From Nocardia sp. CY41 (GTDB taxonomy: Bacteria; Actinomycetota; Actinomycetes; Mycobacteriales; Mycobacteriaceae): a DNA stretch of 64,000 bases. This document shows positions 8,511-17,600 of this stretch, piece by piece. Numbering within the stretch: the stretch's first letter is position 1; every line of letters begins with the position of its first letter. The notes under the pieces were generated by a model. The model saw only the letters and a list, made by a program, of their open reading frames with translations, had not been told where the DNA came from and did not search any database. The DNA lies in assembly GCF_009829325.1 (NCBI RefSeq), contig NZ_VUOS01000001.1:434001-498000 (forward strand). The letters run 5' to 3'. A program made the position numbers and the translations under genes.

Positions 8511-9098
8511 ATGGCCCTGCTGACCATCGGCGACCAGTTCCCGGCATACAACCTCACCGCGGTCATCGGCGGTGACCTGTCGAAGGTCGACGCTCAGCAG
8601 CCCGACGACTACTTCACCCGGATCACCAGCGACGACCACGCCGGCAAGTGGCGGATCGTCTTCTTCTGGCCGAAGGACTTCACTTTCGTGTGCCCGACGG
8701 AGATCGCCGCGTTCGGCAAGCTGAACGAGGAGTTCGAGGACCGCGACGCGCAGGTGCTCGGCGCGTCGGTGGACAACGAGTTCGTGCACTTCCAGTGGCG
8801 CGCGCAGCACGAGGACCTCAAGACGCTTCCCTTCCCGATCCTGTCGGACCTCAAGCGCGAATTGGCCACGGCCACCGGCGTGCTCAACGCCGACGGCGTC
8901 GCCGACCGCGCCACCTTCATCGTCGACCCGAACAACGAGATCCAGTTCGTCTCGGTCACCGCCGGTTCGGTCGGCCGCAACGTCGACGAGGTGCTGCGGG
9001 TGCTGGACGCGCTGCAGTCCGACGAACTGTGCGCCTGCAACTGGAAGAAGGGCGACCCCACCATCAACGCCGCCGAACTTCTGGCCGCCAGCGTCTGA
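8511..9098 (+). CDS. ahpC: Alkyl hydroperoxide reductase AhpC
   Basis: 195 residues of the 2-Cys peroxiredoxin family, matching the mycobacterial enzyme in length. The peroxidatic cysteine is C61 in FVCPTE. The resolving region DELCACNW has C174 and C176, the extra cysteine being typical of the AhpD-dependent actinobacterial AhpC. It reduces peroxides and peroxynitrite and is recycled by AhpD, encoded next. A strong GAGGAG ribosome site precedes the ATG. Divergent oxyR implies peroxide induction. Confidence 0.97.
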   Translation: MALLTIGDQFPAYNLTAVIGGDLSKVDAQQPDDYFTRITSDDHAGKWRIVFFWPKDFTFVCPTEIAAFGKLNEEFEDRDAQVLGASVDNEFVHFQWRAQHEDLKTLPFPILSDLKRELATATGVLNADGVADRATFIVDPNNEIQFVSVTAGSVGRNVDEVLRVLDALQSDELCACNWKKGDPTINAAELLAASV

Positions 9099-9178
9099 AC
9101 ATCGCGCGTCACCGTCACCACACCATCGAAAACCGCCCTGGTCCCGTAGGGGACCGATTCGAGTAGAGGAATCGCCGC

Positions 9179-9718
9179 ATGAGCATTGAGAACCTGAAGA
9201 ACTCCCTTCCCGAGTACGCCAAGGACCTCAAGCTCAACCTTTCATCACTCGCGCGCACCACCGTGCTGAACGAGCAGCAGCTGTGGGGCACCCTGCTGGC
9301 GTCGGCGGCCGCGACCCGGTCGACGACCACGCTGCGCGAGATCGCCGAGGAAGCCGCCGACGTCCTGTCGGCGGAGGCGTACAACGCCGCGCTCGGCGCC
9401 GCCTCGATCATGGGCATGAACAACGTGTTCTACCGAGGCAAGGCGTTCCTCGGCGGCCGCTACGACGACCTGCGGGCCGGTCTGCGCATGCAGATCATCG
9501 GCACGCCGGGCGTCGACAAGACCGACTTCGAACTCTGGTCGTTCGCGGTCTCCTCGATCAACGGTTGCGCGCACTGCCTCGAGGCGCATGAGCACACGCT
9601 GCGCGAAGCGGGGGTGTCCCGCGAAGTGATCTTCGAATCGCTGCGTGCCGCCGCCATCGTGGCCGGTGTCGGCCAGGCGGTGCAGTCGACCGAGGCCCTC
9701 AGCCCGGCGGCGATCTGA
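9179..9718 (+). CDS. ahpD: Alkyl hydroperoxide reductase AhpD
   Basis: 179 residues. The CAHC redox motif is C130-H132-C133, with E118 and H137 completing the proton-relay site of AhpD. It passes reducing equivalents, in mycobacteria from lipoyl proteins, to AhpC. The ATG has AGAGGAA upstream, 80 bp after ahpC; a small GGTCCC/GGGACC hairpin lies in that gap. A strong terminator follows. Confidence 0.97.
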   Translation: MSIENLKNSLPEYAKDLKLNLSSLARTTVLNEQQLWGTLLASAAATRSTTTLREIAEEAADVLSAEAYNAALGAASIMGMNNVFYRGKAFLGGRYDDLRAGLRMQIIGTPGVDKTDFELWSFAVSSINGCAHCLEAHEHTLREAGVSREVIFESLRAAAIVAGVGQAVQSTEALSPAAI

Positions 9719-9728
9719 TTTCGCTGAA

Positions 9729-9762
9729 AAAGAGGCCCCTGTCCGGCGGCAGGGGCCTCTTT
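9729..9762 (+). terminator. Intrinsic terminator of ahpC-ahpD
   Basis: AAAGAGGCCCCTG and CAGGGGCCTCTTT form a perfect 13-bp stem with an 8-base loop right after ahpD. The A- and T-rich ends make it a near-canonical intrinsic terminator in both directions. Confidence 0.88.
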
Positions 9763-9823
9763 CGCGTTCCGATGTGATCCGGCCGACAGCTCGGCCCACG
9801 GCATCCGGGTAGGCTCGGCGAGC

Positions 9824-10498
9824 ATGAGCACACAGGTCGACGTGGTGCGAGTGTTCACCGACGCCGCCGGACGGTACGGCAACGAACTGGGCATCGCGCG
9901 GGCGGCCGACGTGGCCGCGGTCGATCGGCAGGCGTTGGCGGCCAAAGCGGGATACAGCGAGACCGTGGTGGTCGAGGAACCGGTGCACGACACCGTAGCG
10001 GTGCGGATCTACACCCCTACGATGGAGCTTCCCTTCGCGGGGCACCCGTCGGTCGGGACGGCATGGTGGCTCGCGTCGCAGGGCATCCCGGTGCGGGTAC
10101 TGGACGTTCCGGCCGGTCCGGTGGCGGTGGAGCTGACGGAGGGCCTGACCTGGATCACCGCTCGCGGCGAATGGGCGCCCCCGTTCACCTTCCATCAGCT
10201 GGAGGACGCCGAGGAACTGGCGACCCTGCAACCGGACGAGTTCCCCGGCGGCCCCCACTACTTGTGGGCGTGGACCGACGAACACCGTGCCGCCCTGCGC
10301 TCACGCATGTTCGCTCCCACCATGGGGATCACCGAGGACGAGGCGACCGGAGCCGCGGCGGTGGCATTGACGGCGTTGCTGCGCAAAGGATTGGTCATCA
10401 CCCAGGGCAAAGGCTCGCAGTTGTTCACCCGATGGGATTCCGACGGGTGGGTCCACCTGGGTGGTCGAGTCGTCGCCGACCAGCCGGTGGAGATCTAG
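9824..10498 (+). CDS. PhzF-family isomerase/epimerase, shortened
   Basis: 224 residues. PhzF family marks are YSETVVVEE (with the catalytic-type glutamate), ELPFAGHPSVGTA and, near the C-terminus, TEDEATGAAAVALTAL in the place of DPATGSA. Two related alpha/beta barrels form the fold. The family is usually near 280 residues, so part of the second half is missing. The reaction is unknown; PhzF itself isomerises a phenazine precursor, but most homologues are uncharacterised. It is convergent with rskA, with a gap of only seven bases. Confidence 0.8.
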   Translation: MSTQVDVVRVFTDAAGRYGNELGIARAADVAAVDRQALAAKAGYSETVVVEEPVHDTVAVRIYTPTMELPFAGHPSVGTAWWLASQGIPVRVLDVPAGPVAVELTEGLTWITARGEWAPPFTFHQLEDAEELATLQPDEFPGGPHYLWAWTDEHRAALRSRMFAPTMGITEDEATGAAAVALTALLRKGLVITQGKGSQLFTRWDSDGWVHLGGRVVADQPVEI

Positions 10499-10505
10499 GC
10501 GCCCG

Positions 10506-11237
10506 TCAGGGCAGCGTCACTCCCACGACCGGATCGCCACTCGGCGCGTCCGAGCCGCCGTCCGGTTCCACGCTCACCGCGAGCACCTCACCCGACCGGA
10601 AGCCCGTGACGAACGGCCGGACGGTCGACGGCAGGTCGCTCAGCACCCCGACGGAGCGGGGTCGTCCATCGGAGCCGACCAGCCACACCTGATACACCTG
10701 CCCCGAGGGCGGCGGGGCAACCTGGTCGAACACGACGACCGCGCGCCCGAGTTCGGGCGAGACGTCCACCACGAGCAGACCGCCGCCGGCGAACGATCCG
10801 CTGACCGTCCGCGCCTCCGGGTGCATCTGCTGTTGGTCGGCGGCGGCCGGGTCGGACGGGTTGCCGATGAACTGCGCGGTCAGCACGCTGCCACCGATCA
10901 CAAGACACGCCGCGGCCGCGATCGGCACCGCCCAGCGCAGCGGCCGCCGCCACGCGGCACTCCGCCGGATCGACCGAGCCGGGGACGGGTCGGGCAGCGC
11001 GGCCAGGATGCGGCGTTCCAGTTCCGGTGGCGGCGCGAGCTCGTCGAGCACGGCCAGCCGCCCCATGACGTCGCGCACCTGCCAGACGGTATCGGAGAAC
11101 GCTTGCCGCACGTCTGGGTCCGCAGCGGCCAGGCGGGCATCGATATGCCTGCGCTCGATATCGGCCACCGCGTCCAGCGCACACGGGTAGGCGAGGTCGA
11201 TGAGGTCCGCTTCCGACCGCGGCGATGTGTCAACCAT
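10506..11237 (-). CDS. rskA: Anti-sigma-K factor RskA
   Basis: 243 residues. The cytoplasmic N-terminal anti-sigma domain (about 1-95) is followed by one membrane segment WAVPIAAAACLVIGGSVLTAQF (about 104-125). The outer domain matches the RskA C-terminal domain: VYQVWLVGSDGRPRSVGVL and VSVEPDGGS. It would hold SigK at the membrane until proteolysis releases it. The frame overlaps sigK by 8 bp, so the pair is translationally coupled. Confidence 0.9.
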   Translation of the reverse strand: MVDTSPRSEADLIDLAYPCALDAVADIERRHIDARLAAADPDVRQAFSDTVWQVRDVMGRLAVLDELAPPPELERRILAALPDPSPARSIRRSAAWRRPLRWAVPIAAAACLVIGGSVLTAQFIGNPSDPAAADQQQMHPEARTVSGSFAGGGLLVVDVSPELGRAVVVFDQVAPPPSGQVYQVWLVGSDGRPRSVGVLSDLPSTVRPFVTGFRSGEVLAVSVEPDGGSDAPSGDPVVGVTLP

Positions 11238-11937
11238 CGGTGGATTCCCCGGACAAACACTTCTCCAATCTCTTCAGCCCGTCGCGGATGCGGGTCTTGA
11301 TCGTGGGTAGCGGCACCGAGAGATGATCGGCGACCTCTCGGTAGGTCCACCCGCTGTAGTAGGCCAGCGCGATCGCTTCGCGCTGGGTGGGGGTCAGATT
11401 CTTCAGGCACGCTGTCACCTGTTGCTCTTCGATGCGCTGGGTGACCGATTCGGCGACGACGTCGTGGTCGCGCCCCAGATGCTCGTGCGCGTAGATCAGG
11501 TCCCGGCTGGTGGCCGAGCTCTCCGCGCGGACGCGGTCCACCGCCCGGCGATGGGCCAGCATCATCAGCCAGCCGACCGGGCTGGCCAGTGTGGCGTCGT
11601 AGCGGTCGGCCATCGACCACACCTGCAGGTAGACCTCCTGGGTCACCTCTTCCGCGGCGGCGTGACTGCGCAGGATCCGGACCGTCAGACCGAACACACG
11701 CGGGCTGGTCCGCTGATAGAACTCGGTGAACGCGCCACGGTCACCAGCGCCGGCGGCGGCCAGCAGCGCCGTGAGTTCACGGCTCGCGCGGGTGGCCTGC
11801 GCGCGGTCGTAGCCGGTCGGCAGCGGGCACGCGAGCGCCGGATCATCGGATTCCTTCCTCGTGCGTGCCGGATCACCGGGCCGTCGGGGTGAAGCAGAAC
11901 CGTGTTCGTTGCTCATGGCCGAATCCCGTGCCTGCAT
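11230..11937 (-). CDS. sigK: ECF sigma factor SigK
   Basis: 235 residues. Region 2 reads AAAEEVTQEVYLQVW and GWLMMLAHRRAVDRVR; region 4 reads NLTPTQREAIALAYYSGWTYREVADHLSVPLPTIKTRIRDGL in overlapping parts. The pairing with an overlapping RskA-type anti-sigma gene identifies it as SigK (ECF19). Two starts are possible, ATG at 11937 and ATG at 11916, with no decisive ribosome site. In M. tuberculosis SigK drives mpt70/mpt83; no such antigen gene is present here. The target set in this organism is open. Confidence 0.9.
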   Translation of the reverse strand: MQARDSAMSNEHGSASPRRPGDPARTRKESDDPALACPLPTGYDRAQATRASRELTALLAAAGAGDRGAFTEFYQRTSPRVFGLTVRILRSHAAAEEVTQEVYLQVWSMADRYDATLASPVGWLMMLAHRRAVDRVRAESSATSRDLIYAHEHLGRDHDVVAESVTQRIEEQQVTACLKNLTPTQREAIALAYYSGWTYREVADHLSVPLPTIKTRIRDGLKRLEKCLSGESTDG

Positions 11938-11979
11938 GCACAGGGGTTCGGTATGCGCTGGGAACCGGATTGGTCGCGG

Positions 11980-12663
11980 TCACCGAATGATCACGGACAC
12001 CAGCATGTAAGCGGTGCCGGCGTCCATCACCACGTGCGGCACCGCCGCCCACGGTTTCGCCGGGCCGGTGAGCGCGGCGACGCAGCCGCCGGAACGCACC
12101 AGCAGCCCCAGCGGCCCGTGCGCCCGCATCTGCGCCCATCCCGTGCAGGCGGCGAACGCGACCAGCAGCGCGTCGAGGACGAACAGCGCGGCGAGACCGA
12201 ACGCGGGACCGGTGGCCGGGCCACCCGCGTGCCGGGAGCCGGTGTGGCCGGACATGGCGTAGAGCATCGCCGCGGCGGCCACGATGTGGTAGCCGAGCGG
12301 CACCAGCCGGTCGATCGGCAGCGGTCGCCCCTGGGTGGCGTGTTCCGCGGCGCGGATCGTCAGCAGCCCGGCGAAGACCACGGCCATCGCCGTCAGCACG
12401 CCGCGTACCGCGTGCGGGCTCGCGCCCGAGGGAAACAGCAGCATGCCGAGCATGACCAGGCACATCACCAGGTGCGCCGCGTCGGACTCGGAGTGGCCGG
12501 CTGTGAGCTCCTGCGGCGGGGGCGATTCCGGCAGCCCTTCGGTGGCATGGGCGGTCGTTGCCGCGGGGGCCGTCACCCGGGACAGCACGATCGCCGCGGC
12601 GACCACGAACGCCGCTACCATCACCCACCGCACAGCGGCATACTCCTGCACGAACTCCGCCAC
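11980..12663 (-). CDS. DUF5134-like multi-pass membrane protein
   Basis: 227 residues from the GTG at 12663, chosen because GAGAGGTGG lies just upstream; the frame is open further but that part is not protein-like. Several hydrophobic helices alternate with short loops: WVMVAAFVVAAAIVL, AHLVMCLVMLGMLLF, VLTAMAVVFAGLLTI, LFVLDALLVAFAA and a terminal helix. The pattern and histidines (AHLVM, GYHIV, PHVVMDAG) fit the actinobacterial DUF5134 family. It lies 42 bp upstream of sigK on the same strand and may be in its operon. Function unknown. Confidence 0.72.
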   Translation of the reverse strand: MAEFVQEYAAVRWVMVAAFVVAAAIVLSRVTAPAATTAHATEGLPESPPPQELTAGHSESDAAHLVMCLVMLGMLLFPSGASPHAVRGVLTAMAVVFAGLLTIRAAEHATQGRPLPIDRLVPLGYHIVAAAAMLYAMSGHTGSRHAGGPATGPAFGLAALFVLDALLVAFAACTGWAQMRAHGPLGLLVRSGGCVAALTGPAKPWAAVPHVVMDAGTAYMLVSVIIR

Positions 12664-13102
12664 ACCCCACCACCTCTCAGCACGGCGACCACGGTCGTCG
12701 CCCTTCCATGCTCGCATCCCCAGACGGTCAGGGTGTCCGTTTTCGGTTGGCCCACAGCGTCGATCGACCGTGGCTACCGCCGTCGACCGGCGATTCCGCA
12801 CCGACAGCACGATTCGACGGGCGGTTCCGTCACGTCACTGACGAGATCGGCTCGGCGACAACTGATTCGCGACACTCAGGGACCGCCCGTGCGCCACATG
12901 ACCGGTGGCAGGTCTGCAAGACAGCAGGAGTTGCGCTGCGACCATGCCGCCGGCCCAGCAGGCGAGCCGGTTCCTCCGCCATGATGGGCTCTCACCGATC
13001 AGTTCGGTACCGAGCGGGACAGCGGTGGTCTGCGCATCGTCGCCGACGACCTGAGCGGCCCCGCTCCGGCACCGGCCGCGCGCCGTCCTCGCCGAGGGCG
13101 GC
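12664..13102. other. Intergenic stretch without a recognisable gene
   Basis: About 440 bp between the DUF5134 gene and the aminotransferase stop. Open frames here are shadows with no ribosome site or family resemblance. The promoter of the DUF5134/sigK unit must lie at its left end. I see no clear SigK-type promoter. Confidence 0.5.
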
Positions 13103-14332
13103 TCACACGTCGTCCAGTGCGCGAAGGAAGCCGTCGACGAGCTCGGCGACCTGGTCGTCGGTCATCACGAACGCCGGAGAGACCTGCATGGCTCCCTGGC
13201 CCGCGGCGCGACTCGAGATGCCGTGCGCACGCAGGGTCCGCACCAGCGGCAATCCCTCGGCGGGGTCGGCCAGCTGGATCGCCGCGACGGCGCCGAACCC
13301 GCTGCGCACCTCGGCGACCCGAGGATGAGCGGCGAGTACCGCCAGCTGCTCGTGCAAGCTGGTCTCCAGCCGCAGGGCCGCGTCGAGCAGACCCTCCCGC
13401 TCGATGATGTCCAGATTCGCCAGCGCGGCGGCCGCGGCGCCCGCATGACCGCCGTAGGTGTAGCCGTGCCGCCACCAGACGCCGCCCGCGAAGAACGGCT
13501 CCGCCACGTGCGGGGCGGCGAAGACCGCGCCCATCGGGAGATAGCCGGAGGTCAACCCCTTCGCGGTGGTCATCAGGTCGGGTTCCAACGCGAGACGGGA
13601 CGAAGCGAACCAGGCGCCGCCGATGCGGCCGAAACCGGTCACCACCTCGTCGGCGACGAACAGGATGTCGTGGTCGCGGCAGATGCGCCGCACCTCGGCG
13701 AGGTAGCCCGCCGGCGGCGGATACACACCCCCCGCACCGATGATCGGCTCGCAGAAGAACGCGGCGATCCGTTCGGCGCCGACCTCCTCGATCAGCGCGA
13801 GCAAAGCCTTCGCGTCGTCCCATTCGACGGTCCTGGCCGCGGGCATCAGTTCGCCGTAGCCTTCCCGATTCCCCGGGAGGCCCGCCAGCGCTGTGCCCGC
13901 CACGTGCATGCCGTGATAGGCCATCCGCCGCCCGACCACGATCGTTTTGCCGGGCTGCCCCACTTCGTGCCAGTAGCGCCGGGCCAGCTTCGTCGCGGTG
14001 TCGACGGAGTCGGACCCGCCCGAGGTGAAGAAGATCTTGCTGCCGGGCACGGGGGCGAGGCGAGCGAGCCGCTCGGCGAGTTCCTGGGTGGCCGGCTCGG
14101 TGATGTCGCCGAAATTGGAGTAGTGCGCGATCGTCCGCAGCTGGGCGGCCACCGCGTCGGCGATCTCGCCGCGTCCGTGACCCACGTTGGCGAACCACAG
14201 GCCCGCGGTCGCGTCGAGATAGCGGTTATCCGCTCGGTCGAAGACGTAGACGCCGTCCCCGCGGGCGACCACGAACGCTCCGTCCCGCTCGATGGCGCCC
14301 ATGTCGGCGAAGCCATGCCATAGCGCGTTCAT
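13103..14332 (-). CDS. Class III PLP-dependent omega-aminotransferase
   Basis: 409 residues starting MNALWHGFADMGAIER, with GAGGTGG just upstream of the ATG. Family marks are FTSGGSDSVDTATKLAR, the aspartate in LFVADEVVTGFGR, and the PLP lysine in TTAKGLTSGYLPMG. It transfers amino groups from omega-amino compounds or diamines to a keto acid. It is somewhat shorter than the usual near-450 residues. It diverges from hrpA across a 276-bp gap. The donor is unknown; polyamines or beta-amino acids are reasonable. Confidence 0.9.
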   Translation of the reverse strand: MNALWHGFADMGAIERDGAFVVARGDGVYVFDRADNRYLDATAGLWFANVGHGRGEIADAVAAQLRTIAHYSNFGDITEPATQELAERLARLAPVPGSKIFFTSGGSDSVDTATKLARRYWHEVGQPGKTIVVGRRMAYHGMHVAGTALAGLPGNREGYGELMPAARTVEWDDAKALLALIEEVGAERIAAFFCEPIIGAGGVYPPPAGYLAEVRRICRDHDILFVADEVVTGFGRIGGAWFASSRLALEPDLMTTAKGLTSGYLPMGAVFAAPHVAEPFFAGGVWWRHGYTYGGHAGAAAAALANLDIIEREGLLDAALRLETSLHEQLAVLAAHPRVAEVRSGFGAVAAIQLADPAEGLPLVRTLRAHGISSRAAGQGAMQVSPAFVMTDDQVAELVDGFLRALDDV

Positions 14333-14571
14333 GTGTCCACCTCTACCGGTTCCCGGGGTCGGTTCGTACCCGCCCGACTCCGCGAGGAATTGCGCACCGA
14401 GACCGGCGCTTCCTCGGGCAATGCCGTAGCGCACCGTGGGGGACGACCGACCGTCCGGCGGCGCCGTCGGCATCCTCGTTCCTCCTCCGATCCTCGCATA
14501 TCGGCGTCTGTCTTCGAGCCGCCGCGCGGCTTCGGCAGCCACCCGGCTGACGGCCGCGACGCCTGGTGGAA

Positions 14572-14589
14572 AAATCCGCTGGCGGATTT
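14572..14589. promoter_or_regulatory. Perfect palindrome in the hrpA promoter
   Basis: AAATCCGCTGGCGGATTT is a perfect inverted repeat (8-bp arms, TG spacer) that ends 20 bases before the hrpA ATG. A -10-like TACGCT follows at about 14593-14598, which would make hrpA nearly leaderless. The palindrome occupies the -35 region, so a bound protein would block transcription. No cognate regulator is identified. The rest of the 276-bp gap shows nothing else. Confidence 0.5.
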
Positions 14590-14608
14590 CGCTACGCTGG
14601 TCGATGCA

Positions 14609-17600
14609 ATGACCAGGACAGCCGCCACCGATTCCCGCGCACTTCGCACCCGCCTGGCGAATCTCTCCCTTCGTGACGAACACCGGTTGCGGCGCATGCT
14701 GGACAAGGCGCGCGGCGGCGATCTGGCCGACGTGGAGGCCGAGATCGCAGCCGCCGAACTCCGCGTCGAGGCGCGACGCGCGGCGGTGCCGCAGATCCGC
14801 TATCCGGAGCAGCTGCCGGTCACCGCCCGCCGCGAGGACATCGCCGCGGCCATCGCCGAACATCAGGTGGTCATCGTCGCGGGCGAGACCGGCTCCGGCA
14901 AGACCACCCAGATTCCGAAGATCTGCCTGGAACTGGGCCGCGGCGTCCGCGGCAACATCGGGCACACCCAGCCCCGCAGGCTCGCCGCGCGCACCGTGGC
15001 CGAGCGCATCGCCGAAGAACTGGGCACCGAACTCGGCGACGTCGTGGGCTACACGGTGCGGTTCACCGACCACGCCTCCGAGCACACCCTGGTCAAGCTG
15101 ATGACCGACGGCATCCTGCTCGCGGAGATCCAGCGCGACCGGCTGCTGCGCCGCTACGACACGATCATCATCGACGAGGCGCACGAACGCAGTCTGAACA
15201 TCGATTTCCTGCTCGGCTATCTGAAGCAACTGTTGCCGCGCAGGCCGGACCTCAAGGTGATCATCACCTCGGCGACCATCGATCCCGAGCTGTTCGCGCG
15301 GCATTTCGCGGACGAGCACGGTACTCCCGCGCCGATCGTGGAAGTCTCCGGCCGCTCCTACCGGGTGGAGATCCGCTACCGGCCGCTCGCGCTGGAACTG
15401 CCCAGCGCCGCCGCGGACGACGACGAGGACACCCGCATCGTCGACCGGGACCCGGTGGACGCCATCGGCGACGCGGTCACCGAGTTGTTCGCCGCGGGCG
15501 ACGGCGACGTGCTGGTGTTCCTGTCCGGCGAACGCGAGATCCGCGACACCGCGGACGCGCTGCGAGACCTGAAGCTGCCGCGCACCGAGATCCTCCCGCT
15601 GTACGCACGGCTGTCCGCCGCCGAACAGCACCGTGTGTTCGCCCCGCACACCGGGCGCCGGGTGGTGCTGGCGACGAACGTCGCGGAGACCTCGCTCACG
15701 GTGCCGGGTATCCGGTACGTCGTCGACCCGGGCACAGCGCGGATCTCGCGCTATTCCATGCGGACCAAAGTGCAGCGTTTGCCGATCGAACCGGTGTCGC
15801 AGGCCTCGGCGCGGCAGCGATCCGGACGGTGCGGTCGCGTCGCCGACGGCATCTGCATCCGGCTGTACTCGGAGGACGATTTCGACTCCCGGCCTGCCTT
15901 CACCGATCCGGAGATCCTGCGCACCAACCTCGCCGCGGTCATCCTGCAGATGACCGCGCTCGGCCTCGGTGACATCGAGAACTTCCCGTTCGTAGAGGCG
16001 CCGGACCGCCGCGCCGTCCGCGACGGCATCGCCCTGCTGGAGGAACTCGGCGCGCTCGCGCGACGAGACGGCGGATCCCGGGCCGGTGAGGACGCCACCG
16101 CTCTGTCGCTGACGCCGATCGGCCGCGAGATGGCCCAGCTGCCGGTGGATCCACGGATGGCGCGGATGCTGGTGGAGGCGCAGCGTACGGGTTGCCTGAC
16201 CGACGTGCTGGTCATCGTCGCGGCGCTGTCCATCCAGGATGTCCGGGAGCGCCCCGCCGAGCAACAGCAGGCGGCCGACGCCCACCACGCGCGGTTCACG
16301 GTCGAGGGCTCCGACTTCCTGGCTTACCTGCGGCTGTGGGACTACCTCGGCGGTCAGCGCAAGTCGTTGTCGTCCAATCAGTTCCGTCGTCTGTGCCGGG
16401 AGGAGTTCCTGCACTATCTGCGGATCCGGGAGTGGCAGGATCTGCACGGCCAGCTGCGCACGATCACCAAGGGCCTCGGCTGGTCCACGCGGTCGCGGGA
16501 TTCGGCGGCCGCGGCGGAGCCGGATCGAGCCGAAACGGACGGACCTGATGGCAAGTCCGGCAACCGATCCGGCCGAGGCCGGTCGGCACGCGGACGCTCG
16601 AGCGCAGATCGCGGCCGGTCCGCCACCGCGGCGGCCGTCGCGGACGGCGACGGAGTCCCCTGGGATTCCACGGCCATCCACCAAGCACTGCTGGCCGGGA
16701 TGCTCTCGCACATCGGCGTCCGCGAGGCGGAATCCCGGGAGTTCCTCGGCGCGCGCAACGCCAAGTTCATGATCTTCCCCGGTTCCTCGCTGGCGAAGAA
16801 GCCACCTCGCTGGGTGATGGCCGCCGAACTGGTCGAGACCTCACGGCTGTGGGGCCGGATGGCCGCGAAGATCGAGCCCGAATGGGCCGAGCGGCTGGCG
16901 GGCGACCTCGTCAAGCGCACCTACTCCGAACCGCATTGGTCGGCCAAGCGAGGGGCGGCGCGCGCCTACGAGCGGGTGACGTTGTACGGGATCCCGCTGG
17001 TCACCGGCAGGCCCGTGGACTACGGCCGTATCGATCCCGAGTTGTCACGCGAGTTGTTCATCCGGCATGCCCTGGTGCAGGGTGAGTGGCAGACCAGGCA
17101 CGAGTTCTTCCACCGCAACCGCGCGCTGCTCGACGACGTCGCCGATCTGGAACATCGCGCCCGCCGCCGGGACATCCTGGTCGACGACGAGGTGCTGTTC
17201 GAGTTCTACGACAAACGTCTGCCCGCCGACATCGTCTCGGTGCGTCACTTCGACAGCTGGTGGCGTTCCGCGCGCCGGGAAGACCCCGGGTTGCTCGACT
17301 TCACCACCTCCACCGTGGTCAACGAAGGCGCGACCGCACTCGACCCGGCGGCCTTCCCCGATTCCTGGCGCCAGGGCGAGCTCAGCTTCCCGCTCTCCTA
17401 CCAGTTCGAACCGGGCACCGAGGACGACGGCGTCACCGTGCGGATCCCGGTGGAACAGCTCGCGCACGTTCGTGCCGTCGGCTTCGACTGGCTGGTGCCC
17501 GGCATGCGCGACGAACTGGCCGCCGCGTTGATCAAGACATTGCCGAAAACTCTGCGGCGCAGCGTAGTTCCCGCCCCCGATTTTGCGGCCGCCGCCCTGG

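Noticed and set aside
14333..16711. Minus-strand frame continuing upstream of the aminotransferase through hrpA
   Set aside because: Only the 13,103-14,332 part is aminotransferase. The rest is antisense to hrpA, and the ribosome site and family N-terminus fix the start at 14,332.
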